IMG/VR virus record: IMGVR_UViG_3300007513_000054 | Span: 1-52,569 of that record | Length of the DNA: 52,569 nucleotides | Direction: 5' to 3' (one strand) | Source: a virus | Part shown: positions 24,751 to 31,590 of the stretch, piece by piece | How the letters are laid out: the number at the start of each line of letters is the position of its first letter | Position numbering within the stretch: the first letter of the stretch is position 1 | Translations under genes and position numbers: made by a program | Notes under the pieces: model-generated | The model's input: the letters and a program-made list of their open reading frames with translations, nothing else | Database searches by the model: none | What the model was told of the DNA's origin: nothing

Positions 24751-24931
24751 TGTCAAGTTACTACTACAAGAAACAATAAATGAATTAAAAAAATTACATA
24801 TTTTAATGAGAAACGATACAGAAGATTATCAAGAGAAATATGATTTTTTAATGAGAAGAAAAAAACGATTACATGAACATTATCTAGAAGAAGAACACCG
24901 AGCCGCAATAATAAGGAGACTAGAACAATGA
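24743..24931 (+). CDS. small charged coiled-coil protein
   Basis: A 62-residue protein overlapping the previous gene by eight bases, with AAAGGAGG upstream. It is all helical and highly charged (YDFLMRRKKRLHEHYLEEEH). No family is recognised. Confidence 0.55.
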   Translation: MSNVKLLLQETINELKKLHILMRNDTEDYQEKYDFLMRRKKRLHEHYLEEEHRAAIIRRLEQ

Positions 24932-25107
24932 TAGCCAGAATAGTAGCAGTAGCTACAGCCACTAAAAAAGCATTAATGCAAAATAAAAAGAAAAAACAAC
25001 GTAAAACAACCCCTGTTACATGTATTAGTGGAAAGAAAAAATCACAGACAGTAGAGGAATTACAGAAAGAAGGTGATTTCAAAGGAATAATAGATAAATT
25101 AATGTGA
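24928..25107 (+). CDS. small basic protein
   Basis: A 59-residue protein with AAGGAG upstream and a four-base overlap with the previous gene. A hydrophobic start (MIARIVAVATATKKALM) is followed by a lysine-rich middle (QNKKKKQRKTT) and an acidic-amphipathic helix. Possible nucleic-acid binding; unknown. Confidence 0.5.
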   Translation: MIARIVAVATATKKALMQNKKKKQRKTTPVTCISGKKKSQTVEELQKEGDFKGIIDKLM

Positions 25108-25268
25108 AAGTATCCAGACAGCAAATTTTATCCATGATAGAGAAGTATGAGAGAACCAAAATGCAGTTGTATCAGACCAAGAAAAAAGCAGAGAGAATCT
25201 ATTTGCATAATCAATTAGAGAAGTATGTCAAAATGGCACAACAACTGTGCCAACAATTGAATATTTAA
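25104..25268 (+). CDS. small helical protein
   Basis: GTG start overlapping the previous stop (GTGA). 54 residues, basic and coiled-coil (VKVSRQQILSMIEKYERT...). It is the last gene before the non-coding control region. Confidence 0.45.
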   Translation: MKVSRQQILSMIEKYERTKMQLYQTKKKAERIYLHNQLEKYVKMAQQLCQQLNI

Positions 25269-25320
25269 AAAACCTAATAAAAACCTTGTTTTCTTTTTTT
25301 AGGTCTCCGTATGTTACCAT

Positions 25321-25410
25321 CTGATACCATGCGATACTACTCGATACCATGCGATACTACTCGATACCATGCGATACTACTCGATACCATGCGATACTAC
25401 TCGATACCAG
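25321..25410 (+). repeat. 20-bp tandem repeats (4.5 copies)
   Basis: Four copies of TCGATACCATGCGATACTAC (the first starting CTGATACC) plus a partial fifth. Each unit is two half-sites beginning CGATAC, so CGATAC recurs every 10 bp, one helical turn. This is iteron-like; there are no spacers as in a CRISPR array. Confidence 0.9.
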
Positions 25411-25436
25411 TCAAGGCGACGTGCGCCCGATTTTCA

Positions 25437-25493
25437 AGTGTGCGGTATTTCATACAGTGTGCGGTATGGTAGACACTGTGCGGCTTAGTAGAC
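25437..25493 (+). repeat. 19-bp tandem repeats (3 copies)
   Basis: AGTGTGCGGTATTTCATAC, AGTGTGCGGTATGGTAGAC and ACTGTGCGGCTTAGTAGAC are head to tail; they share the core TGTGCGG and the end AC. Confidence 0.8.
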
Positions 25494-25529
25494 ACTCGGA
25501 GGTGTCTACGTGTATGATTTACTATACAC
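25488..25529. repeat. two adjacent inverted repeats
   Basis: GTAGACAC-TCGGAG-GTGTCTAC (25488-25509, perfect 8-bp arms) is followed immediately by GTGTAT-8 bases-ATACAC (25510-25529). The motif ACTCGGAG occurs in the first loop and again after the second arm. Confidence 0.75.
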
Positions 25530-25598
25530 TCGGAGAAGTTTTTTGTAAAAAAATTTGTAGACGTATACAAAATCATACAACTAAACACTGAGATCCTG

Positions 25599-25620
25599 AA
25601 AGCCTGATCCCCAGGGCTTT
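25599..25620 (+). terminator. terminator-like hairpin
   Basis: AAAGCC, a 10-base loop, GGCTTT, followed by an A/T-rich tract (TTAATAAATATTATTTTT). A weak to moderate Rho-independent terminator is possible. Confidence 0.45.
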
Positions 25621-25757
25621 TAATAAATATTATTTTTCATACACACCAGGGCCCGATTCCCAATATTGGCGAGCGATACATCTGAATCAAGATATAACTT
25701 TTTGTATACAAAATTTTTTTTCCACAAAATTATTTTGTGTCAACATCAAAAAAAAGC

Positions 25758-25784
25758 TAAAGTTTCCCCCACAATTGTCGATAA
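25758..25784 (+). promoter_or_regulatory. sigma-28-type promoter copy 1 (no gene follows)
   Basis: TAAAGTTT, 11 bases, GTCGATAA. It is followed by TTATAAGTAGAGGCGC, and the whole segment is duplicated 99 bases later. No open gene follows. Confidence 0.75.
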
Positions 25785-25856
25785 TTATAAGTAGAGGCGC
25801 AAGTAATATCAAAACACAAATGCAAAAATTAATTTCAAAAAAAGTGAAAATAAAGC

Positions 25857-25883
25857 TAAAGTTTTCCGCATTTGTGTCGATAA
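25857..25883 (+). promoter_or_regulatory. sigma-28-type promoter copy 2 (no gene follows)
   Basis: TAAAGTTT at 25857-25864 and GTCGATAA at 25876-25883, spacer 11; the tail is duplicated from copy 1. Confidence 0.75.
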
Positions 25884-25986
25884 TTATAAGTAGAGGCGCA
25901 AGTAATATCGAAACACAAACCAAACATTCTAGCAGAAAAATCAAAAAATCTGAAAAATTTATTTTCCGGATTATTGAAAATAAAGC

Positions 25987-26013
25987 TAAAGTTTTTGGAT
26001 ATTGTGTCGATAA
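25987..26013 (+). promoter_or_regulatory. sigma-28-type promoter copy 3
   Basis: TAAAGTTT-N11-GTCGATAA, then TTATAATATAGCAAGT. The -10 ends 29 bases before the ATG of the next gene. Confidence 0.85.
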
Positions 26014-26042
26014 TTATAATATAGCAAGTAATTGGAGATAGT

Positions 26043-26387
26043 ATGACATTAGACCAACTTTTATTGAAAAACAGCATAGACTTGGAAACGTTAGCAAAAA
26101 ATTTAGATCTTGATAAAATTTTCGGAGAATCTAACGAGTTGGAACGTGATGATAATTCGGAGACTGATTTAGACTTGACAGATTTTGAGATAGTAGAAAC
26201 CCAACATGGGTTCGACGTTTCGTTTACTGATTTTGATGGAAAAATTTTTCTTGCATTTTTTAAGACTATCAAAGCAAGTGAAAATTGGCTCGATATGATG
26301 ATGGGAACGTCGGACTTTGTATCTGATAATACTTTGACAGAATATCAGAGTAATCTATCAGGAAAACATTTTTACAATAATAGCTAA
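26043..26387 (+). CDS. hypothetical acidic protein
   Basis: A 114-residue acidic protein with TTGGAG upstream, the first gene after the control region and directly served by sigma-28-type promoter copy 3. FEIVETQHGFDVSFTDFDGK suggests a beta hairpin; the N-terminal 45 residues are helical and acidic. Its TAA stop lies in an AGCTAAA sequence just before the next promoter copy. Possibly an early host-takeover protein. Confidence 0.65.
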   Translation: MTLDQLLLKNSIDLETLAKNLDLDKIFGESNELERDDNSETDLDLTDFEIVETQHGFDVSFTDFDGKIFLAFFKTIKASENWLDMMMGTSDFVSDNTLTEYQSNLSGKHFYNNS

Positions 26388-26395
26388 AAAAAAGC

Positions 26396-26422
26396 TAAAG
26401 TTTTCGGCTTAACTGTCGATAA
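26396..26422 (+). promoter_or_regulatory. sigma-28-type promoter copy 4
   Basis: TAAAGTTT-N11-GTCGATAA followed by TTATAATATAGCAA; 32 bases before the next start. Confidence 0.85.
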
Positions 26423-26454
26423 TTATAATATAGCAACTAACACTGGAGAATATC

Positions 26455-26658
26455 TTGAAACTTTCAGAATTGATACAAAAATTACAAACTGCGGAACGTG
26501 AACATGGGAACGTGGAAGTAGAGTTTAACATAGCCGCCGATCCGGAGTCTACTATGCAAATAGGGGACGCCTGTGCAAGTGATTTAATTAAGATTGAATC
26601 ATTTGATTGGAAAGGATCTACGATATTAAACTTGGATTTAGGATTTTCAAAATTCTAA
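26455..26658 (+). CDS. small phage protein
   Basis: A 67-residue protein with a TTG start and GGAGA upstream. The start MKLSELIQKLQTAEREHGNV, followed by EVEFNIA, follows a pattern common in small uncharacterised phage proteins that organise as a helix then beta strands. It has its own sigma-28-type promoter. Confidence 0.6.
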   Translation: MKLSELIQKLQTAEREHGNVEVEFNIAADPESTMQIGDACASDLIKIESFDWKGSTILNLDLGFSKF

Positions 26659-26677
26659 AATAATTTGAAAATAAAGC

Positions 26678-26704
26678 TAAAGTTTTCGGCAATTGTGTCG
26701 ATAA
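26678..26704 (+). promoter_or_regulatory. sigma-28-type promoter copy 5
   Basis: TAAAGTTT-N11-GTCGATAA, then TTATAATATAGCAAGTGATT; 43 bases before the next ATG. Confidence 0.85.
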
Positions 26705-26747
26705 TTATAATATAGCAAGTGATTAGAAAATTGGAGAGAATTACAAC

Positions 26748-27185
26748 ATGCCATTAAAAGTTAGCGTAAGTAGAGTTGGATCGAAAAATGCTGGTAAACC
26801 TTACTCATATCTCACCGGCGTAGAACGTAAAGTTGGATACTGTAAAGGTGGACGATTTAACACGCCTGAGTTGGACCAAGCTAGGGTAACATTTAACGGT
26901 GCCAAAAATCGTAATAAAGATATTACACCGTTAACTGAGGATCGGGAAGCCATCTTTGATATGTATTATCAAGCATATATGACAAGTTTGGAGACTGGTA
27001 TTACACACCGTGTGGCAATGGCTAAGCCTAAAAAAGCTGGCGGATTGTGGACCTTGTCTAATCTTAAAATTGTCAAGAAAGGTGAGTCGGTCAACCCTAA
27101 GCCGAAAAATGCTAAAAAAGCTGAAAAACAGTTGGAACTATTTGAGGAACCAAAAGTAGATGATTCCCAATTGGAGTTATTTTAA
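26748..27185 (+). CDS. HNH-like protein with two clamp-binding motifs
   Basis: A 145-residue basic protein. The segment GITHRVAMAKPKKAGGLW followed by TLSNLKIVKKGESVNPKPK resembles the second half of an HNH nuclease (H...GG...NL...N..K), although no zinc cysteine pairs are seen. The end carries QLELF twice (residues 128-132 and 141-145), matching the bacterial sliding-clamp-binding pentapeptide QLxLF. It may therefore be tethered to the host beta clamp. GGAGAG precedes the ATG. Confidence 0.65.
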   Translation: MPLKVSVSRVGSKNAGKPYSYLTGVERKVGYCKGGRFNTPELDQARVTFNGAKNRNKDITPLTEDREAIFDMYYQAYMTSLETGITHRVAMAKPKKAGGLWTLSNLKIVKKGESVNPKPKNAKKAEKQLELFEEPKVDDSQLELF

Positions 27186-27392
27186 TTGAACAAAATTAAA
27201 TTTAGATCAAAATCAGGAAGTCAGGAAGTAACCTTATGTTATGCAAACCGTTCCGCTGTTTATAAACGTAGGGCGGAACGTACCAAGGAACATTATCTAA
27301 CGGATATGGATTTCCATAGATTGATTGATAATTTTTGGAATAATAAACGTTGGGATAAGGTTAGAGTTTTTAACAGTGGAGACGTAAGTTAA
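27186..27392 (+). CDS. small basic protein
   Basis: A 68-residue basic protein starting at TTG directly after the previous stop. SAVYKRRAERTKEHYLTDMD is strongly helical. It is probably co-transcribed from promoter copy 5. Unknown function. Confidence 0.55.
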   Translation: MNKIKFRSKSGSQEVTLCYANRSAVYKRRAERTKEHYLTDMDFHRLIDNFWNNKRWDKVRVFNSGDVS

Positions 27393-27568
27393 TGATAAGA
27401 TTGATAACTGGAGGATTCCTAGTATTAGGGTCCGTTGGTGGAATGGAGATGGGATCCATGGGACCGGGAATGGCGATAATGTTTGCCGTTCCCGGACTGA
27501 TGGCAATTTGGTGGGCCTTGTTAGATGGTACTATTCACAGATTAGCCGGAGTAAAAAAATTATGGTAG
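27392..27568 (+). CDS. 58-residue membrane protein
   Basis: Starts on the stop of the previous gene (TAATG). It is glycine/methionine-rich with hydrophobic segments around residues 3-18 and 27-44 (GPGMAIMFAVPGLMAIWW), probably a two-span protein. Unknown. Confidence 0.5.
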   Translation: MIRLITGGFLVLGSVGGMEMGSMGPGMAIMFAVPGLMAIWWALLDGTIHRLAGVKKLW

Positions 27569-27648
27569 AAATGATGATGTTAATTGGAATAGGAATAATT
27601 ATTTTTGGTGGACCGATTGTATTATTTTCACCGAAAAATAAATCGTAA
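27562..27648 (+). CDS. 28-residue membrane microprotein
   Basis: MVEMMMLIGIGIIIFGGPIV then LFSPKNKS: one span and a basic end, overlapping the previous gene by seven bases. It lies just upstream of promoter copy 6. Confidence 0.4.
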   Translation: MVEMMMLIGIGIIIFGGPIVLFSPKNKS

Positions 27649-27655
27649 TTAGTGC

Positions 27656-27682
27656 TAAAGTTTTCCGGGTTTGTGTCGATAA
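27656..27682 (+). promoter_or_regulatory. sigma-28-type promoter copy 6
   Basis: TAAAGTTT-N11-GTCGATAA, then TAGTAATATAGCAA; 32 bases before the next ATG. Confidence 0.85.
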
Positions 27683-27714
27683 TAGTAATATAGCAACAAA
27701 AAGGGATTAGTGAA

Positions 27715-28395
27715 ATGACAATTCAGAAAAGTAAACATTGGCCATTACAATTCCCAAACGTTAACCAACAGGAAAAGGAAATGCCAGAAAATACGGAACG
27801 GGATAAAATGATTGATGGTTATTATAACAATTTGACCCATACCAAAGGTGATGATGGTGAGAGAAGGGTTGAGGAATTTTGTGCTAAAAATAATTGTCTA
27901 ATCTCAAGACCAACTAACCAATCTTTTCCATATGATTTAATGGTAGATTATATGGCCGAATATACCTTAAAGGTCCAAGTTAAACAAGTTACATTGTTAG
28001 GGACTGGTTTGGTAAATGTTCCATTAACAAATAGAATCAATGCCGGATCGAAAAGAAAAGGAATTGGTAATTCCCATAGCTATTTGAATACCGTTGACGT
28101 TATGGCTGTGGTTGTTACCGATGATAATGGCGAGGCAGTATATGATGAACCATTTTTTATATCCTGTAATACCTTAACAAATGATTTGGACGTTCCAACT
28201 ACTCAGGGAACTAAAATGTTCCAAACTGATAAGTATGTTCCTAGCTCAACGAAAGCCCCTTTAATCAATCAATATACTTGGGCTAACCTGATTAACAGAC
28301 TTAAGGAAAAGGATAAGGAATTAGAAAATGAATACTCCGAATTAAAGGATATTTTCAATTCCTTTACCGCTTTCCTAAATCGAAAATATAGCTAA
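27715..28395 (+). CDS. PD-(D/E)XK endonuclease-like protein
   Basis: A 226-residue protein. KGDDGERRVEEFCAKNNCLI supplies the N-terminal glutamate helix, FPYDLMVDY the central aspartate, and YTLKVQVKQV the (D/E)xK-type strand (VQVK). This is the layout of the PDDEXK family found in plasmids and phages. The C-terminus (from about 190) is coiled coil. It may degrade host DNA or act in recombination. The stop TAA lies inside the next promoter element (GCTAAAG). Confidence 0.75.
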   Translation: MTIQKSKHWPLQFPNVNQQEKEMPENTERDKMIDGYYNNLTHTKGDDGERRVEEFCAKNNCLISRPTNQSFPYDLMVDYMAEYTLKVQVKQVTLLGTGLVNVPLTNRINAGSKRKGIGNSHSYLNTVDVMAVVVTDDNGEAVYDEPFFISCNTLTNDLDVPTTQGTKMFQTDKYVPSSTKAPLINQYTWANLINRLKEKDKELENEYSELKDIFNSFTAFLNRKYS

Positions 28396-28419
28396 AGTTT
28401 TCGGCTTAACTGTCGATAA
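28393..28419 (+). promoter_or_regulatory. sigma-28-type promoter copy 7
   Basis: TAAAGTTT-N11-GTCGATAA with TTATAATATAGCAAGTGATT; the first three bases are the previous gene's stop codon. The next ATG used here is 29 bases after the -10. Confidence 0.85.
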
Positions 28420-28448
28420 TTATAATATAGCAAGTGATTAAAAAGAGT

Positions 28449-28673
28449 ATGAATTTTACAAACGGACAAATGGTCAAGTCCTATTCTGACCAAGTTTATC
28501 GGATAGTTGGAATAGATAGCAATATCTATAAAGTAGAGCATGGAATTGATGGTGAAATTAGTCATGGATGTGATGATGATTTTTTACCACTTAAATGGAA
28601 TGATCCGGTCTATGATAGTTGGTTAACCGCCAAATTTAATTACAATTACAATTTAGTATATGGAAAACATTAG
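28449..28673 (+). CDS. small hypothetical protein
   Basis: A 74-residue acidic protein. ATG 28449 is chosen over GTG 28434 because the other sigma-28-driven genes start mostly about 23-43 bases after the -10. SDQVYRIVGIDSNIYKVEHG looks like an SH3-like beta structure. It heads a long run of small genes probably read from promoter copy 7. Confidence 0.6.
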   Translation: MNFTNGQMVKSYSDQVYRIVGIDSNIYKVEHGIDGEISHGCDDDFLPLKWNDPVYDSWLTAKFNYNYNLVYGKH

Positions 28674-28680
28674 GAGAGAA

Positions 28681-28866
28681 ATGAAAATGCAAGAACTACT
28701 GGACCTACTCGAAGGAATTACGACTACTGTGGACGACCTGGCGACACAAATACCCAATGCGGATGATGCCCATGAGCAGATACAACTGGCTGAAATGATA
28801 GAACGGGAAATGTCTGATGCCCGATCTATTCTGCGGGTTATGAATCTTATTCAAAAACAAAGTTAG
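28681..28866 (+). CDS. small acidic helical protein
   Basis: A 61-residue protein with AGGAG upstream; ATG 28681 or 28687 may be the start. It is entirely helical and acidic (MQELLDLLEGITTTVDDLAT). No family is recognised. Confidence 0.6.
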   Translation: MKMQELLDLLEGITTTVDDLATQIPNADDAHEQIQLAEMIEREMSDARSILRVMNLIQKQS

Positions 28867-28879
28867 GGGAGATTATAAT

Positions 28880-29284
28880 ATGGGTTATTTAAGACGGATT
28901 AAGAATCGGGAACGTAAAATTGAAAAGGCTAAAAATCGTAAACGTTATAACACACCGAAGGAAACTTCAGTAAGATCACGTTTGAGAAAAGCCGCTGTGG
29001 CTAAACTAAAGCAAGAACGGGAAGCCCTAGCCCAACGTGAAGCTGATATAGCGGCACAGGAAATGGCTGATTATAAAGAGGTCAATGACCAAGTTAGGGA
29101 AAATCCAGAAGCCTATGAAAATTTTCTGGAAACTGAAGGAATTGAAGTTCCTCAGATATATACCGATCACCGTGGAGAGGAAGAGGAAAATGACACCGAT
29201 ACAAAAGATAACGGATCCGATGCGGATGGTGAGGACGTTGGGTCCACATCCGAGCCAGATGATAGTCAAGGCGGTGGAGAATAG
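28880..29284 (+). CDS. bipolar charged protein
   Basis: A 134-residue protein. Residues 1-55 are strongly basic (RRIKNRERKIEKAKNRKR), residues 60-85 helical, and the last 40 residues almost purely acidic and disordered (EEEENDTDTKDNGSDADGED). Such a basic head and acidic tail suggests a nucleic-acid binding protein or a histone/polymerase mimic. GGGGAG upstream supports the start. Confidence 0.65.
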   Translation: MGYLRRIKNRERKIEKAKNRKRYNTPKETSVRSRLRKAAVAKLKQEREALAQREADIAAQEMADYKEVNDQVRENPEAYENFLETEGIEVPQIYTDHRGEEEENDTDTKDNGSDADGEDVGSTSEPDDSQGGGE

Positions 29285-29426
29285 TTTAGCTATAGGTGGC
29301 AGTTGGATCACCTCTGTTAAACAGGTGATGGATGATAATGATCGAACATGGACACCTGGATGTGGTGACATTTTAGATCAAGATATTATGGTTATAGTAT
29401 TAAGAACATTAAGGAGAGAATTTTAA
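29259..29426 (+). CDS. small hypothetical protein
   Basis: A 55-residue protein starting inside the end of the previous gene. MIVKAVENSLAIGGSWITSV and DIMVIVLRTLRREF are its main features. The frame is open further upstream, but that part only shadows the neighbour. The stop overlaps the next ATG (TAATG). Confidence 0.45.
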   Translation: MIVKAVENSLAIGGSWITSVKQVMDDNDRTWTPGCGDILDQDIMVIVLRTLRREF

Positions 29427-30172
29427 TGGGACTACCGAATGGTAACCTAGCTAAACTTACAATTAAAGATTGTAAAGAAAATGTTGGACAATTCAGTGAT
29501 CCAAGTAAAATGCCTGGATTGTCTTGGGGAATTCCAATTGATTATTGTATCACTGGCTCCCAACTTATTGACGTTGAAGGTAGCACCTGTCATGGGTGCT
29601 ATGCCGACAGTGGTGCATACATTTGGGAAAATACTCAAAATGCTTATGAACGTCGGCACCAAGCCTACATTAAAGATCCATTACTGTGGGTTCAATCCAT
29701 GATCCATTTTTTCCATGAAAGCACAGTGATGGCTAAGGAACCATTCTTTAGATTTTTTGATAGTGGTGACATTCAATCACTAAAAATGCTAATGGATATT
29801 GCCACTGTGGCATATGCTTGTACCCATATAAATTTCTGGGTTCCTACTAAAGAATATCAGATATATCAGGATTATCTAAAGGTGGCAGAGCCTCCAAATA
29901 ATATGATAATTCGGGTATCGGCACCCATGAAAGATACAGTCCTTAAATCTGATAAATATGAATGGTCTAGTACCACTTATACTACGGAAAAGTTTGATAA
30001 AATGAAGGACGAAGAGGATTGGTTTTTCTGTCCGGCATCTAGTCAAAAAAATTCTTGTGGTGATTGTAGGGCATGTTGGGATCCGGATGTACCGGTAGTG
30101 GTATATAAGTATCATGGTGCCAAAAAGTATAATACCTCTAGGGAATTATTACAAATTGAGAGGGCCGCTTAA
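29426..30172 (+). CDS. phage GP88-family protein
   Basis: A 248-residue protein. CHGCYADSGAYIWENTQNAY with ERRHQAYI matches the phage Gp88-like family, whose cysteine-rich pattern (ST-CxxC, and late CGDCRACW) suggests a metal or Fe-S site. The family has no settled function. FFRFFDSGDIQSLKMLMDIA is the central conserved part. It starts on the previous stop with AAGGAGAG upstream. Confidence 0.75.
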   Translation: MGLPNGNLAKLTIKDCKENVGQFSDPSKMPGLSWGIPIDYCITGSQLIDVEGSTCHGCYADSGAYIWENTQNAYERRHQAYIKDPLLWVQSMIHFFHESTVMAKEPFFRFFDSGDIQSLKMLMDIATVAYACTHINFWVPTKEYQIYQDYLKVAEPPNNMIIRVSAPMKDTVLKSDKYEWSSTTYTTEKFDKMKDEEDWFFCPASSQKNSCGDCRACWDPDVPVVVYKYHGAKKYNTSRELLQIERAA

Positions 30173-30396
30173 TGACAGTTAAGGATTTACGAAAGTATTT
30201 GGATGGTTACAAACCAAATGATGAAATTGTAGCTTTATGGTGGGATAAGGATTCCTACTTTGAGTATAATTTTACAGATGAACAGTGGAAAACGATAGTT
30301 GATAAGACTGAGGAATATAGTTTTGATGGTATTCATGAAATTATAACCTCAGAAATAGTAGATATTGCAACGGATTTAGGATATAAGGCAGAATAA
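30172..30396 (+). CDS. small phage protein
   Basis: A 74-residue acidic protein starting MTVKDLRKYLDGYKPNDEIV, a layout frequent in small phage proteins (helix followed by a strand with a tryptophan). It starts on the previous stop and ends on the next start. Unknown function. Confidence 0.6.
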   Translation: MTVKDLRKYLDGYKPNDEIVALWWDKDSYFEYNFTDEQWKTIVDKTEEYSFDGIHEIITSEIVDIATDLGYKAE

Positions 30397-30497
30397 TGGA
30401 TCCAGTGATAGTAGTTTGTATAGCGGTTTGGATAGTATCGTCAGTAGCGGCAGTGGTTGTAATTGTTAAGAATGGACATGATACAGGAGGAAAATAA
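30396..30497 (+). CDS. 33-residue membrane microprotein
   Basis: MDPVIVVCIAVWIVSSVAAV and onward is one membrane span with a short basic tail. It starts on the stop of the previous gene (TAATG). Confidence 0.45.
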   Translation: MDPVIVVCIAVWIVSSVAAVVVIVKNGHDTGGK

Positions 30498-30498
30498 G

Positions 30499-30714
30499 AT
30501 GGGAATCGTACCTACACAAAAAAGATCGGAATTGGAATTAGAATTAGCTAAAATCTTTGGGAAAAGTAGACCGGCTACGATTATGGCTGGCTCCTGTATG
30601 ACCTGCGATACTAATGATATTGTGGAAGCAGATTTTAAGGACGATATATCAATTAAAGAATATCAAATTTCTGGCCTCTGCCAATCATGCCAGGATGATG
30701 TGTTTGGTATTTAA
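30499..30714 (+). CDS. zinc-ribbon phage protein
   Basis: A 71-residue protein. AGGAGG eight bases upstream fixes ATG 30499. Two CxxC pairs, CMTCDTND and CQSCQDDVFG, 31 residues apart with EYQISGLCQSC between, follow a zinc-ribbon pattern recalled from other phages. Unknown function, perhaps RNA polymerase or nucleic-acid binding. Confidence 0.7.
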   Translation: MGIVPTQKRSELELELAKIFGKSRPATIMAGSCMTCDTNDIVEADFKDDISIKEYQISGLCQSCQDDVFGI

Positions 30715-30733
30715 TTAAGATAGGAGGTATAAG

Positions 30734-30907
30734 GTGAAATTTGTACGAAAGAAAACATTTGACCAAAAAATAGATGAGGCTCCTTTGCCTACTGGTCTTA
30801 CATTGAAACAGAGGGGTAAAAAACGTAAACCGATTAAGAAATTAACAACATGGGAAAAAATTGTGAAGTGGATTAGCGAACATTTTCTAGGTGGAGGGAG
30901 AGGATAG
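30734..30907 (+). CDS. small basic protein
   Basis: A 57-residue protein with a GTG start set by TAGGAGG. It is very basic in the middle (KQRGKKRKPIKKL) with an amphipathic end. Possible nucleic-acid binding. Confidence 0.55.
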   Translation: MKFVRKKTFDQKIDEAPLPTGLTLKQRGKKRKPIKKLTTWEKIVKWISEHFLGGGRG

Positions 30908-30909
30908 TA

Positions 30910-31059
30910 ATGGATATAGCACAAATGATAATTATGGGTATTATTATAGTTACGACAGGTGTAATGGCGTATACTATAGGACATTTTAATGGTTTTATGC
31001 AAGGTATGAATAAATGTCAAAAGATTTATTCACCTAATGCCAATTCAACTGATGCTTAG
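30910..31059 (+). CDS. 49-residue membrane microprotein
   Basis: MDIAQMIIMGIIIVTTGVMA continuing to AYTIGHFNGFMQG forms one span; GGAGAGG lies upstream. Unknown. Confidence 0.5.
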   Translation: MDIAQMIIMGIIIVTTGVMAYTIGHFNGFMQGMNKCQKIYSPNANSTDA

Positions 31060-31231
31060 ATACTTTTTAGGAGGTTCCATTGCGTTACTTGCGTTTATTT
31101 TTAACGTGCTGGCTAGTTTGGGTAATATCCCGGCTCTTTTCCTTGGTATATGGGGCTTGTATATTATGACAGGACCCATAGTTGATGGTAGCTTATGGAA
31201 ACAAATGAAAAGGATTTATTATGAAAGTTAA
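31052..31231 (+). CDS. two-span membrane protein
   Basis: A 59-residue protein (an upstream ATG at 31037 is also possible). Hydrophobic segments LGGSIALLAFIFNVLASL and PALFLGIWGLYIMTGPIV are linked by a short turn. It overlaps neighbours at both ends. Confidence 0.5.
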   Translation: MLRYFLGGSIALLAFIFNVLASLGNIPALFLGIWGLYIMTGPIVDGSLWKQMKRIYYES

Positions 31232-31400
31232 TATCCCATATCAATACTCAGTAGCAGAAATTTCAGAACAGATTCAGGAAGATATTCTATCCTATTTTGA
31301 ATCATTAAACGAAAATATCGAATACTACACGGTATATGAAAAATTTAAGGACGATTTATGTCAAATCGTAGTTGATAATATGGAAAAATTAGATGATTAA
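31221..31400 (+). CDS. small acidic protein
   Basis: A 59-residue protein with AAAGGA upstream (MKVNIPYQYSVAEISEQIQE...). It is acidic and helical, and overlaps the genes on both sides. Unknown. Confidence 0.5.
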   Translation: MKVNIPYQYSVAEISEQIQEDILSYFESLNENIEYYTVYEKFKDDLCQIVVDNMEKLDD

Positions 31401-31590
31401 CACATATGGTGTCCAAACAATGGATATATATGATTATTATCGTGCCTATATGGAAGTACAGGCAGCAAAACGTGTACAAAGGGTTGAGGCAGTTACAGAT
31501 TCTATGAAAAATGCCTTAGATCCGAGAAAAAATAAAAGTCATCCACTAGCAGACAAAAAGTGGGGGAGTAATTTAGATGTCCGAGCTTAA
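31393..31590 (+). CDS. small hypothetical protein
   Basis: A 65-residue protein, possibly starting at ATG 31420. The end is basic (ALDPRKNKSHPLADKKWG). Unknown function. Confidence 0.5.
   Translation: MINTYGVQTMDIYDYYRAYMEVQAAKRVQRVEAVTDSMKNALDPRKNKSHPLADKKWGSNLDVRA

Larger units (their letters stand above)
25755..25918 (+). repeat. 99-bp-period duplication of the promoter segment
   Basis: Two copies (about 25755-25819 and 25854-25918) share the promoter and about 35 following bases, including GTAGAGGCGCAAGTAATATC and AAACACAAA. Both lack a coding region, so they may make short RNAs or act as binding sites. Confidence 0.8.
25269..26042. other. 774-base non-coding control region (candidate origin)
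   Basis: No convincing gene is present. In order it holds a pyrimidine tract, 20-bp tandem repeats (25321-25410), 19-bp tandem repeats (25437-25493), adjacent inverted repeats (25488-25529), a terminator-like hairpin (25599-25620), palindromes GGGCCC (25649-25654) and CCAATATTGG (25660-25669), and three sigma-28-type promoter elements. It also separates two regions that differ in gene type. Iterons plus promoters, as in T4 transcript-primed origins, suggest a replication origin; this is inference. Confidence 0.6.

Noticed and set aside
25321-25410. CRISPR-like array
   Set aside because: Repeats are directly adjacent with no variable spacers and no cas genes nearby.
25349-25591. Open frames on both strands across the tandem repeats
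   Set aside because: They are products of the short repeats with no ribosome site and no plausible protein; the repeats themselves are the feature.
25775-26041. Open frame through the promoter copies (repeated SIIISRGASN peptides)
   Set aside because: The peptide repeats come from the duplicated promoter segment; variation in the spacer changes residues freely, so selection is on DNA.
25687-26272. Long minus-strand open frames over the control region and first gene
   Set aside because: They mirror promoter repeats or a better supported + strand gene and have no start signals.
29085-29258. N-terminal extension of the gene at 29259
   Set aside because: It lies out of frame over the bipolar protein gene and has a shadow-like composition; the internal ATG is better placed.
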